A stretch of DNA of 16,878 nt from positions 1-16,878 of the forward strand of contig JAAYEN010000154.1 in NCBI GenBank assembly GCA_012728775.1, in the 5' to 3' direction. Under the pieces are notes generated by a model. It searched no databases, was not told the DNA's origin, and saw nothing but the letters and a program-made list of their open reading frames with translations. Shown here in pieces: positions 6,472 to 13,901 of the stretch. Positions within the stretch are counted from its first letter, which is position 1. Every line of letters starts with the position of its first letter. Position numbers and translations under genes: made by a program. Origin of the DNA: Tissierellia bacterium (lineage in GTDB: Bacteria > Bacillota_A > Clostridia > Tissierellales > Peptoniphilaceae).

Positions 6472-8328
6472 CTAATTATTTATCTGAATGGTAACAGAAC
6501 GAAGTAATTCATTCCATTCAATATTTTTACCTTCTCCAGCATTTCCATGGGTAAGTCCTAAAGCTTTTCCTAACTCAGAAACTGGAAGCATTATTCTTCC
6601 ATCTACTGTCACTGGGTCTACAGAAAATGTGTGCTTTTGTCCTTTGACGAAGAAATCTCTGGAATTTAAGTTTACAATTAGAGAACTGTCTCCTTTAATA
6701 AATACAGCATTTTTAGTCTTATCATCAAAACTAACATCATATCCCAAGGATTCTGCTACATATCTAACTGGAAGCATAGTTCTACCATTTGTTATATAAG
6801 GAGCAACGTCCATATATTTTGTAACAACTACATCGTCAATTGTTTGTACATAACTTTTTTGCCCAATAGTAAAGTAGTTTTTATAGTTAAAGTAGTAACT
6901 TGGATTTTCTTCAACAGGCTTAGAACTTACTATTACTGTAGAATAATTATCCCTTAAGCCACTTCTACTAGTTACAATTGTCAATGTTTCACCTGCCACT
7001 AGAGGTCTAGTAGTTTTTATAGCGAATCTAGTATCATAACCCAATTCAACAGAACCTAATTCAACCCCACTTTTTTCTCTAATTGTAATCTTAGAAAAAG
7101 TGCTAGAATCCTTTCCTCTAACATAGAATTCTCCTGGAAGAGCTTCTATAATTGTTGGAGCAATTGCAGTATCAGAAGAAGGTGGAGAGTAAACTTCATC
7201 CCAATCCTTATACGCAAGATTAGTTAAATAAAATCTACTTGATGATGCATATCCATCTTTTTCTGCAATTAGATAATAACTACTCAAATCGTCAGCGAAT
7301 TTGTAATATCCTTCGCCTTGATCTTTCAGTAAAACTTTACCTTTAGGATTTCTTACAGAAGTATGAGCAGTTTCGTAATAGCCCTTTGAATCACTAGTAG
7401 CACTACCTAAATATACATAATACTCATCATATATTAAAACTCTCGTATATGGAGTTGTGTATCCAGCTACTCTATCGCTACTATTTATACTTGGATATAC
7501 TCTATTGGCTCCGTAATAGTCTGCGTAATTTTGGAAAGTATAAGCTATTTCAAAATTACCTGAATAATTTGCAGTAGTGCTATTTAATAAGACACCATTT
7601 TTATACAATCCCACTTTTGAACGAGGTTCAGTTTCACCTGTAACTCTGTTTGTGTATACATTTACATTTTTTACAATAACTTCGTTTCTAGAAGGAGTAT
7701 ACTGTGCAGTCCTAGACAATGTAAAATTTAAGTCTTGGCTGTTACCAGTCATATATACGTTTTTAGACTGGGAAATATATCCATCTCTTATTGCTGAAAC
7801 TCTGTAGTTTCCAACTGGAAGATAAACACTATTGGAATATATAGTTTGATTTTTTGATGAATTATTTAAATCTTCTATATAATATCTAATATCAGATACA
7901 TTATAACCAGTTGTTGCATCCCTAGTATTCAAATATAGGTAATTACTTCTATTTGATGGTGTTGGGCGGTAGCTACTGTCTCTTTCTAAATCGAAATTGA
8001 AATATTGTCTTAAAGTAGTAGTACCTTTGACTTCTATTATTCTAGTTCCAACTCTATATCCATCTTTTGTAGCTGTAATCGTGTATTTACCGGGTTCTAG
8101 TCTCGTATCATTTAACGTAGAGCCCATATCTTCTCTATAATTATAATCACCCTTATAGATTCTATAATTGACATCTTTTAGATTTTTTCCATCAGTAGTA
8201 TCTTTAGAAGTAAAAGAAACATCTCTTCTTAAATGAGAATAATAATCCGAAGCTGCCATAGCGTTCGCTGGCAAAATTGATATTAATAATACTAATGCCA
8301 ACATTAGTAAAATATTTTTCCGCGTCAT
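6472..8328 (-). CDS. secreted stalk-domain protein with PEGA-like repeats and Ig-like modules
   Basis: Secreted protein of 618 residues, paralog of the following gene. Seen: a signal peptide at 1-25 (LPANAMA); two related beta-rich repeats at about 33-115 and 130-206, each with a PxGxYxxxAxxDGY signature of PEGA/carboxypeptidase-regulatory-like folds; Ig-like modules at about 217-262, 285-320 and 390-470; and a C-terminal copper-amine-oxidase-N1 domain at about 487-617. The C-terminal 130 residues are strikingly similar to the neighbouring protein, with shared TNGRTMLPVR, VNLNSRDF and DGRIMLPVSE. No catalytic domain, no sortase motif. The start at 8328 has AGGAGG 7 nt upstream and begins the signal peptide; an in-frame ATG at 8385 lacks a ribosome site. 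Adhesion or envelope function is inferred. Confidence 0.8.
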   Translation of the reverse strand: MTRKNILLMLALVLLISILPANAMAASDYYSHLRRDVSFTSKDTTDGKNLKDVNYRIYKGDYNYREDMGSTLNDTRLEPGKYTITATKDGYRVGTRIIEVKGTTTLRQYFNFDLERDSSYRPTPSNRSNYLYLNTRDATTGYNVSDIRYYIEDLNNSSKNQTIYSNSVYLPVGNYRVSAIRDGYISQSKNVYMTGNSQDLNFTLSRTAQYTPSRNEVIVKNVNVYTNRVTGETEPRSKVGLYKNGVLLNSTTANYSGNFEIAYTFQNYADYYGANRVYPSINSSDRVAGYTTPYTRVLIYDEYYVYLGSATSDSKGYYETAHTSVRNPKGKVLLKDQGEGYYKFADDLSSYYLIAEKDGYASSSRFYLTNLAYKDWDEVYSPPSSDTAIAPTIIEALPGEFYVRGKDSSTFSKITIREKSGVELGSVELGYDTRFAIKTTRPLVAGETLTIVTSRSGLRDNYSTVIVSSKPVEENPSYYFNYKNYFTIGQKSYVQTIDDVVVTKYMDVAPYITNGRTMLPVRYVAESLGYDVSFDDKTKNAVFIKGDSSLIVNLNSRDFFVKGQKHTFSVDPVTVDGRIMLPVSELGKALGLTHGNAGEGKNIEWNELLRSVTIQINN

Positions 8329-8430
8329 TCTTAATCCTCCTCTATTTTTTGTTAGATTTGTCATAATAAAAATTTCTACAATCATTAAAATAATTGGAAA
8401 TATGTAAAAATGACAACTCCTTACATTATT

Positions 8431-8439
8431 ATTATACCA
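8431..8439 (-). promoter_or_regulatory. extended -10 promoter of the stalk-protein pair
   Basis: The minus strand reads TGGTATAAT (TATAAT at 8431-8436), a consensus extended -10. No good -35 lies at 17 nt (TTTTTC), which extended -10 promoters tolerate. Expected leader is about 95 nt ahead of the ATG at 8328. Confidence 0.55.
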
Positions 8440-8735
8440 ATAATTGAAGTTTTGAAAAAGGGAATTGACATTTATTTATTAAGATTTGGTAAAGATACAA
8501 CTAACTAAGAACAATAGTAATATAATTGTAATAATTTATTTTAAACATTGGGTAATTAATAAATGTAAGTAAGAAATATCAAAAAATTAAAGAATAGATT
8601 CATTTTAATTAATCTTTAACGTACTTAAAAACTATTTTTTCAAAAAAAAGTTAAAAAATGTGATATTTTTTATTATTACGTGGTATATATAGACTAGAGT
8701 TAAATAACAAAATTAATATTAAATGGAGGTAAGTT
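8440..8735. other. AT-rich divergent intergenic region
   Basis: Non-coding stretch between the stalk-gene promoter and glsB-like gene. It contains a plus-strand TTGACA (8465-8470) without a convincing partner -10 (TAAAGA 19 nt later). It ends with a better plus candidate: GTGATA (8660-8665), 18 nt, then TATATA (8684-8689) preceded by TGG, about 45 nt before the start codon of the small membrane protein. The rest is A/T-rich with no coding signal seen. Confidence 0.4.
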
Positions 8736-8996
8736 ATGGGACTTTTATCATGGATAATATTCGGAGCATTAGTAGGATGGCTAGCAAGTCTAGTAATGAA
8801 AAGAGACGGCCAAATGGGAGCATTAGCTAACATTGTAGTAGGGATTGTGGGATCCTTCATTGGTGGCTGGATAGGTTCAACTCTTGGATTAGGATATACA
8901 ACTGGAGAATTTTCTATTATGGGTATAATCATGGGAGTTGTTGGAGCAAGTGTATTATTATTTGTAATAGGTCTATTAACAGGATCAAGAAGATAA
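8736..8996 (+). CDS. GlsB/YeaQ/YmgE family stress-response membrane protein
   Basis: Small integral membrane protein of 86 residues in the transglycosylase-associated (YeaQ/GlsB) family. Seen: three hydrophobic segments at about 3-21, 28-50 and 59-83, an N-terminal WIIFGALVGWLAS followed by basic KRDGQMG, and the Gly-rich NIVVGIVGSFIGGWIG core typical of the family. The family is linked to envelope and general stress; no enzymatic role is established. TGGAGG (8724-8729) is 6 nt before the ATG. Alone on the plus strand and ended by a hairpin at 9060, it is probably monocistronic. Confidence 0.9.
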   Translation: MGLLSWIIFGALVGWLASLVMKRDGQMGALANIVVGIVGSFIGGWIGSTLGLGYTTGEFSIMGIIMGVVGASVLLFVIGLLTGSRR

Positions 8997-9059
8997 GAAA
9001 TTAAAAATTGTGGGTAAACTTTGGAATAAATAACTAATTATCTAACAAAACTAATAAGA

Positions 9060-9091
9060 AAAATAGCTAGACACTTCAGTCTAGCTATTTT
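9060..9091. terminator. bidirectional terminator between glsB-like gene and aldehyde dehydrogenase
   Basis: A perfect 13-bp stem (9060-9072 with 9079-9091) and 6-nt loop between convergent genes. The A-run on the left and T-run on the right give U-rich tails on both strands, with TTTTC then TTTT on plus and five U on minus. Confidence 0.88.
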
Positions 9092-9123
9092 CGTTTTGTC
9101 TAATATAATTTAATGAGATAACA

Positions 9124-10524
9124 CTATACAAAAATGGTTTTTAGTTCTATATATTCTTCTAATCCATATATGCTACCTTCTCTACCAATTCCCGATTGTT
9201 TAAAACCTCCAAAAGGAGCGTTATGAGTAAAAGGAGCATCGTTTATTTGCAATTGTCCAGTTCTAATTTCTTTTGCAACTTTTCTAGCCTCTTCTTCTGG
9301 GCCGAATACCATTCCAGATAAACCGTAAATTGTATTATTAGCTATCTCAATAGCTTCATCTACGTTGTCATAATAGATAATAGATAGAACTGGTCCAAAG
9401 ATTTCTTCTTGGGCAATTTTTGCATTTTGATCAACTTCTGTAAAAATAGTAGGAGGGAAGTAATATCCTTCTCCTTCAAATTTTTCTCCTTGATAAAGCA
9501 ATTCAGCTTCATCTTTTCCAACCTCTACATATCCACTAACTTTATCGAATTGTTTTTTGGATTGCAGTGCTCCTACATCTGCATTTTCATCTTGAGAACT
9601 TCCAAATTTATATTCTTTGGTAATATCTATTAGAAGCTTTTCTATTTTTTCTTTATCTTTTCTAGGAGCTAGCAGTCTAGTTTTAGCGGAACAGCTTTGT
9701 CCTACATTTAAATAGACAGTTCCTAAAATTGATTTAAGTGCTTTTTCATAATCTGCCCCTTCAAGTAAAATTCCTGGTGATTTTCCGCCTAACTCCAGAG
9801 AAACTCTCTTTACTGTATCAGCAGCTAATTTAGAAATTTCTATTCCACCTTTTGTAGAGCCAGTAAAGGAAACCATATCTACATCTTTATGAGTAGCTAA
9901 AACATTTCCAACTTCAGAGCCCCTACCAGTTACTAATTGAAATACTCCATCAGGGAGCCCTACTTCATGTGCAGCTTCTGCCCAATAATAAGAAGTCAAA
10001 GGAGTTCCTTGGCTAGGTTTTAAAACTACTACATTACCCATCAATAACGCTGGGATTACTTTTTTTACAATTTGACCAAAGGGGAAGTTCCAAGGAGTTA
10101 AAGCTCCAATTACTCCCACAGGCTCTTTATAAACTTCGTATCCATCATAAACTTCTACAAATTCATATTCTTTTGCTAGTTTAATAAAATCCTCAATATT
10201 TGCAAAATATCCTTCAACATGTCTTTGTTTTGCAAAATCAAGAGGACATCCAAGTTCTGAATGGACAGTTTTTGCTATTTTATCTACTTTTTTTTTAAAA
10301 TACTCATACATACCTTGGACATAATTTATTCTTTCCTTAGGGTCTAAGTTTTTCCATTTAGGAAAAGCTTTTAAAGCTCCCTCTACGGCTTTATTTACTT
10401 CTTCTTCGTTTGCGGCAGGTACTTTGCCGATTATTTCTTTTGTTCCTGGGTTTTCTACTTCTATATAATCATCAAACTCATTTTCGATCCAATCTCCATT
10501 GATATATAAACTATAAACATTCAT
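9124..10524 (-). CDS. NAD(P)-dependent aldehyde dehydrogenase family protein
   Basis: Cytoplasmic oxidoreductase converting an aldehyde to the acid with NAD(P). All hallmark residues are present: PWNFP at 144-148 (Asn146, oxyanion hole), Lys169 in LKPS, FTGSTKGG at 220-227, the general base Glu244 in LELGG, the nucleophile Cys278 in GQSCSA, and EIFGP near 373-377. Length 466 is at the short end of the usual range, and the C-terminus is intact. AGGAGG is 7 nt before the ATG. A minus-strand TATACT at 10554-10559 is a weak promoter candidate without a clear -35. It is flanked by terminators on both sides, so it is a single-gene unit. Substrate cannot be read from the sequence; resemblance is to broad-specificity bacterial ALDHs. 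Confidence 0.92.
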   Translation of the reverse strand: MNVYSLYINGDWIENEFDDYIEVENPGTKEIIGKVPAANEEEVNKAVEGALKAFPKWKNLDPKERINYVQGMYEYFKKKVDKIAKTVHSELGCPLDFAKQRHVEGYFANIEDFIKLAKEYEFVEVYDGYEVYKEPVGVIGALTPWNFPFGQIVKKVIPALLMGNVVVLKPSQGTPLTSYYWAEAAHEVGLPDGVFQLVTGRGSEVGNVLATHKDVDMVSFTGSTKGGIEISKLAADTVKRVSLELGGKSPGILLEGADYEKALKSILGTVYLNVGQSCSAKTRLLAPRKDKEKIEKLLIDITKEYKFGSSQDENADVGALQSKKQFDKVSGYVEVGKDEAELLYQGEKFEGEGYYFPPTIFTEVDQNAKIAQEEIFGPVLSIIYYDNVDEAIEIANNTIYGLSGMVFGPEEEARKVAKEIRTGQLQINDAPFTHNAPFGGFKQSGIGREGSIYGLEEYIELKTIFV

Positions 10525-10584
10525 TAATCTGCCTCCTTTTAAAATGTATTAACAGTATACCCAGATATACACAACAATAATTAA

Positions 10585-10645
10585 AATAAAAAGAGACCTA
10601 TAAACTATACTTATCAAAATTTTGAATTCACATAGTCATAGATCT
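10585..10645 (-). terminator. intrinsic terminator of the DUF1576 gene
   Basis: In minus-strand RNA, 10634-10645 pairs with 10594-10606 over 12 pairs, including two G-U and one bulge. Five U then AUUUU follow just beyond. The 27-nt loop contains small palindromes (CAAAATTTTG, GAATTC). It lies 30 nt past the stop of the membrane-protein gene. Confidence 0.65.
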
Positions 10646-10674
10646 TATTTAAATTTAATTTATTTTAAAAAGTT

Positions 10675-11940
10675 TTAACGCTTTGTAAGGGCAAGTCTAA
10701 TACTTTCAAAGAAAGGAACAACAATAGCAGTTATTATTCCAGCAGTAAATCCGTTATTGTAAAGAAACAACCCAGAGTGTAATACTCCTGTTTTAGTAAC
10801 TAAAGCTAAATGCATAAATCCTGTGATTACTCCAGCAATTAAACCGTAATCTCCTGCAACAGGGGCCAGACAGGTTCCGAATAAAGCAGCTATAACTATC
10901 CCATCAGCAGTCACTTCATAAATTCCTGTAAAGCTTGCTATAAATACGCCTAGCATAATTGGAATTGCATTTTTAGGAGTGACACCAAAAGCTGCAAAAG
11001 CTACTACAAGCATTATACCCCCAAGGGTAGCGCCATTTAAATTTCCGCCAACTAATATGGTGTAAGCTATACCTAAAAAGCCACACATTCCCATATTAAA
11101 TAAAACAGTCCAATTGTCATATTTATAAGAAAATTCAGCAGGGGAGATACCAATTTCCATTAATAAATCAAAATAATCTTCATAGCTAGTCTTGCTAATA
11201 AAAATTCTACCAAACATCAAAGCCAAAAACGAACCACACATCACTATAACCAGTTTGGGATTTACTCCATGTAGTATAATATTTTCTGAAACCACATTTA
11301 ATCCAAATAAGTTCAAAATCCCATTAGTAGCAACGGCAATTAGTCCCATAGCTAATCCATTATTGTATAGATTATATCCACGATGTAAGTTTTTAGCATT
11401 AACTGAAACAGCTGATAAAACAAATCCCATAACTAGCCCAGTTAAATTGCCAATTAAAGCACCTTCTAACAAGGGAAAACCAGAATAAAAAGTAATATAG
11501 CTAACAAAAGGTGCTACACTTGTGGCGAATAAAGCAATGGGAGTATACATAAAAAAATCTTCCTCCATAAAAATGGAATACAGATACACTCCAATAATAG
11601 GAGAAAGAGAATTATAAGGATTTTTACCCATCATGGCAAATCCAGCCACGTTTACTACGGCTGCTATAACAACACCTGACACTTCAGTTTTAGAAAAAAA
11701 TAAAATAGCTACACTTAAAAAAATCATCAATGACACGTTAAAAAATGTAGCTCCTATATTTCCCACTTCCATATAGTCAGTAAGTAAGACACCAGAGCTG
11801 GTTAATATTTTAAGAAAACCTTGAAAAATTTGTGTGGGAGTATTAAAAACTAAACTGGCAACTAAAAAAAATATCCCAAAAATGATAAAAAACTTATACC
11901 AAAAAATATTATAGATTTCTCGTTTACTGGAACTTAACAT
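10675..11940 (-). CDS. DUF1576 family multi-pass membrane protein (putative transporter)
   Basis: Integral membrane protein of 421 residues with roughly ten to twelve hydrophobic segments; resembles the uncharacterised DUF1576 family. Seen: two related halves. Residues about 60-204 and 278-405 share an FN-x-x-L/M opening, a GKNPYNSLSPIIGVYLYSIF / TPKNAIPIMLGVFIASF element (105-124, 321-337), and a closing LHRGYNLYNNGLAMG / LHSGLFLYNNGFTAG element (185-199, 387-401). Such two-fold repeats are common in transporters and channels, hence the inference. Substrate is unknown. The ATG follows GGGAG by about 9 nt. It diverges from the P1 peptidase gene across a 131-nt intergenic region and has its own terminator. 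Confidence 0.75.
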   Translation of the reverse strand: MLSSSKREIYNIFWYKFFIIFGIFFLVASLVFNTPTQIFQGFLKILTSSGVLLTDYMEVGNIGATFFNVSLMIFLSVAILFFSKTEVSGVVIAAVVNVAGFAMMGKNPYNSLSPIIGVYLYSIFMEEDFFMYTPIALFATSVAPFVSYITFYSGFPLLEGALIGNLTGLVMGFVLSAVSVNAKNLHRGYNLYNNGLAMGLIAVATNGILNLFGLNVVSENIILHGVNPKLVIVMCGSFLALMFGRIFISKTSYEDYFDLLMEIGISPAEFSYKYDNWTVLFNMGMCGFLGIAYTILVGGNLNGATLGGIMLVVAFAAFGVTPKNAIPIMLGVFIASFTGIYEVTADGIVIAALFGTCLAPVAGDYGLIAGVITGFMHLALVTKTGVLHSGLFLYNNGFTAGIITAIVVPFFESIRLALTKR

Positions 11941-11972
11941 CTAAATTTCTCCCAACATACATTATAAAACAT

Positions 11973-11981
11973 ATTATATCA
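11973..11981 (-). promoter_or_regulatory. extended -10 promoter of the DUF1576 gene
   Basis: The minus strand reads TGATATAAT (TATAAT at 11973-11978), a consensus extended -10 about 33 nt before the ATG; no clear -35. The same intergenic space holds a weak plus-strand candidate for the peptidase: TTTGCA (12027-12032), 15 nt, TATAAA (12048-12053). Confidence 0.45.
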
Positions 11982-12071
11982 ATTAATTATTTGAATAACT
12001 AGTAGGAGATACAAAAGGTTAATAGTTTTGCATAAAGAATATATGGATATAAATATATAGAGGTGGTTTTC

Positions 12072-13028
12072 ATGTTTTCGGGATATATAACGGATGTTGA
12101 TGGAATAGAAGTAGGACACAAAGAAAATCTAAATGCTATGACAGGATGTTCAGTAATAATAGCCAAAGACGGCGCTACAGGTGGTGTAGATGTTAGAGGA
12201 TCAGCACCGGGAACAAGGGAGACAGATTTATTTCAAGAAAGAAAAACTGTAGATAAAGTACATGCTGTTGTTTTGTCAGGAGGGTCTGCCTTTGGATTAG
12301 ATGCCTCTAGCGGAGTTATGAAATATCTTGAAGAAAAAGATATAGGCTTTGATGTTGGAATAGCTAGAGTTCCTATAGTTTCCTCTGCGGTAATATTCGA
12401 TTTATCCATAGGAGATAAATCCATACGACCAGATTTTCAAATGGGATATGATGGGGCTAAATCAGCTTCAAAAATTGAAAATCGCCAAGGTAATGTGGGC
12501 GCTGGTGCAGGAGCTACCGTCGGAAAAGCATTGGGACCAGGTTTTTCAATGAAGTCAGGTTTAGGCTCAGCAAGTGTATCAGTAGGAGATTTGGTAGTAG
12601 GAGCTATGGTCTCAGTTAATGCAGTGGGAGATATTTTCGATTTTAGAGATAATTCAAAAATAGCTGGAGTGTATGATTATGATAAGAAATCATTTTTAGA
12701 CACTATAGAAATAATTAAGGCAGGGTTTTTAAAGGAATCGAAAGGCACAAATACCACAATAGGAGTGATTGCAACAAACGCTATCTTGACAAAATCTGAA
12801 GGAAATAAGATTGCAGAAATGGGGCACAATGCCTTTGCAAGGTGTATAAATCCAGTTCATACAACTATGGACGGGGATACCATTTTCGCCCTAGGAACTA
12901 ATAAAATAAAAGCTGATATTAATCTAGTAGGAATTTTAGGAATAGAAGCCATGATGAGAGCCATTGTAAATGCGATAAAATCTGCAAAAAGTTTTGAGAA
13001 TTTTAAATCATATAGTGATATAATATAA
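12072..13028 (+). CDS. P1 family (S58, DmpA-like) self-processing peptidase
   Basis: Ntn-type aminopeptidase family that cleaves itself to expose an N-terminal Ser/Thr nucleophile. Seen, numbered from the ATG at 12072: an N-terminal GVDVRGSAPGTRETDLF at 38-54, the family's LSGGSAFGLD at 68-77, a Gly-rich NVGAGAGATVGKALG at about 141-155, and the processing-site motif GTNTTIGVIATNA with Thr228 as likely nucleophile after Asn227. Length 318 is normal, no signal peptide. AGGTGG is 5 nt before this ATG; a GTG at 12063 overlaps the ribosome site and is rejected. Family members hydrolyse small peptides, some with D- or beta-amino acids (DmpA, BapA). It lies 102 nt upstream of panT-coaX with no terminator between, so co-transcription is possible. 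Confidence 0.88.
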   Translation: MFSGYITDVDGIEVGHKENLNAMTGCSVIIAKDGATGGVDVRGSAPGTRETDLFQERKTVDKVHAVVLSGGSAFGLDASSGVMKYLEEKDIGFDVGIARVPIVSSAVIFDLSIGDKSIRPDFQMGYDGAKSASKIENRQGNVGAGAGATVGKALGPGFSMKSGLGSASVSVGDLVVGAMVSVNAVGDIFDFRDNSKIAGVYDYDKKSFLDTIEIIKAGFLKESKGTNTTIGVIATNAILTKSEGNKIAEMGHNAFARCINPVHTTMDGDTIFALGTNKIKADINLVGILGIEAMMRAIVNAIKSAKSFENFKSYSDII

Positions 13029-13040
13029 GGGATTTCGATT

Positions 13041-13055
13041 GTATCTTTTTAGAAC
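13041..13055 (+). repeat. 15-nt direct repeat, copy 1, upstream of panT-like gene
   Basis: GTATCTTTTTAGAAC is repeated exactly at 13100-13114, 59 nt downstream. This copy is flanked by ATTGT (13038-13042) and ACAAT (13054-13058), which can pair; ACAAT can instead pair with ATTGT at 13072-13076. That gives two exclusive short stems. Confidence 0.6.
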
Positions 13056-13099
13056 AATACGAAGAAGAATAATTGTTAGCTAATGCAAAAAAATGACTG

Positions 13100-13114
13100 G
13101 TATCTTTTTAGAAC
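13100..13114 (+). repeat. 15-nt direct repeat, copy 2, next to panT-like ribosome site
   Basis: Exact second copy of GTATCTTTTTAGAAC, ending 6 nt before the GGAGG that serves the transporter gene. It is flanked by ACTGG on both sides (13096-13100 and 13112-13116). Its position would allow a bound factor or RNA structure to affect translation. Confidence 0.6.
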
Positions 13115-13130
13115 TGGATCGGAGGAAAAA

Positions 13131-13889
13131 ATGAATAATACATTAAGAAGTAACACTTTAAATGCGAGAAATATTGCAATTATTGGCTTATTAGGTGCAG
13201 TAACTGCAGTGTTAGGAATGACACCTTTGGGATTTATTCCCATTGGACCTACTAGAGCGACGATTTTGCATATACCTGTTATAATTGGAGCCATACTATA
13301 TGGACCTATGGTCGGAGGATTTGTGGGATTGATATTTGGAGGATTTAGTTTGTTCAATGCAATTACTAATCCTACACCTGTATCCTTTGTATTTTTAAAT
13401 CCGGTTGTATCTGTATTTCCAAGAATAATAATTGGTATAGGATCTTATTATGTTTACGAAGGTGCAAAGAAACTAGGAGCAAGGAATTTCAAATGGATTT
13501 TATATGCTCTTGTTACTGGAATTTCTGCTTATCTTTTGTACGGGATATATAATAATATTATTGAACAAAAATGGATTAATTTAGGAATAAACTTCATATT
13601 GCTAGCCCTAACTATTGGAATAGTTTTTTTAGGCAAAAAGAAATTTAAATTTGATTCTGTAGAAATAATGATAGCAGCTATAGTTGGAACTATGATAAAT
13701 ACCTTAGGGGTACTCTCTTTAATATATTTCTTGTACGGAGAGCGTTTCGTAGCAGCTTTAGGACAAAATGTCGAGACTACTAGAAAAATAATTTTTGGAA
13801 TTGGAGTTGTTAACGGCATTCCAGAATCAATTCTAGCAACTATACTGGTTACCAGTGTTGTAAATGCAGTTATGAAAAAATATAAATAA
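13131..13889 (+). CDS. panT: ECF transporter S component, probably pantothenate-specific
   Basis: Integral membrane substrate-binding subunit for an energy-coupling-factor vitamin importer; it would work with EcfT and two ATPases encoded elsewhere. Seen, numbered from the ATG at 13131: an AxxxA motif at 12-16 typical of helix 1 contact with EcfT, then GPTRATILHIPVIIGAILYGP at 39-59 and GFVGLIFGGFSLF at 63-75, as in PanT-like S components. It has about eight hydrophobic segments and 252 residues, longer than the usual six segments and about 170-200 residues; the extra pair is near 122-168. Pantothenate is inferred from coaX starting 12 nt later. GGAGG is 5 nt before this ATG; an in-frame ATG at 13083 has no ribosome site. 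Confidence 0.75.
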   Translation: MNNTLRSNTLNARNIAIIGLLGAVTAVLGMTPLGFIPIGPTRATILHIPVIIGAILYGPMVGGFVGLIFGGFSLFNAITNPTPVSFVFLNPVVSVFPRIIIGIGSYYVYEGAKKLGARNFKWILYALVTGISAYLLYGIYNNIIEQKWINLGINFILLALTIGIVFLGKKKFKFDSVEIMIAAIVGTMINTLGVLSLIYFLYGERFVAALGQNVETTRKIIFGIGVVNGIPESILATILVTSVVNAVMKKYK

Positions 13890-13901
13890 ATGGTGAGTTA
13901 A

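Noticed and set aside
8465..8495. Plus-strand TTGACA as promoter of the GlsB-like gene
   Set aside because: The nearest -10-like sequence is poor and 19 nt away, and the leader would be over 200 nt. A nearer candidate at 8660-8689 fits better.
8651..8932. Minus-strand frame of 93 residues overlapping the GlsB-like gene
   Set aside because: It lies opposite a gene with a strong ribosome site and a clear family match; Pro/Asn/Ile-rich content is typical of an antisense shadow of a Gly-rich membrane protein.
13041..13114. CRISPR or attachment-site origin of the 15-nt repeats
   Set aside because: There are only two copies, no regular spacing, and no cas genes, integrase or tRNA nearby.
13083..13130. 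N-terminal extension of the panT-like protein starting at 13083
   Set aside because: No ribosome site precedes it, the added residues are polar and unlike S-component N-termini, and GGAGG at 13121-13125 is well placed for the ATG at 13131.
13076..13357. Minus-strand frame opposite the start of the panT-like gene
   Set aside because: Antisense shadow of a hydrophobic Gly/Ile-rich gene with no start signal.
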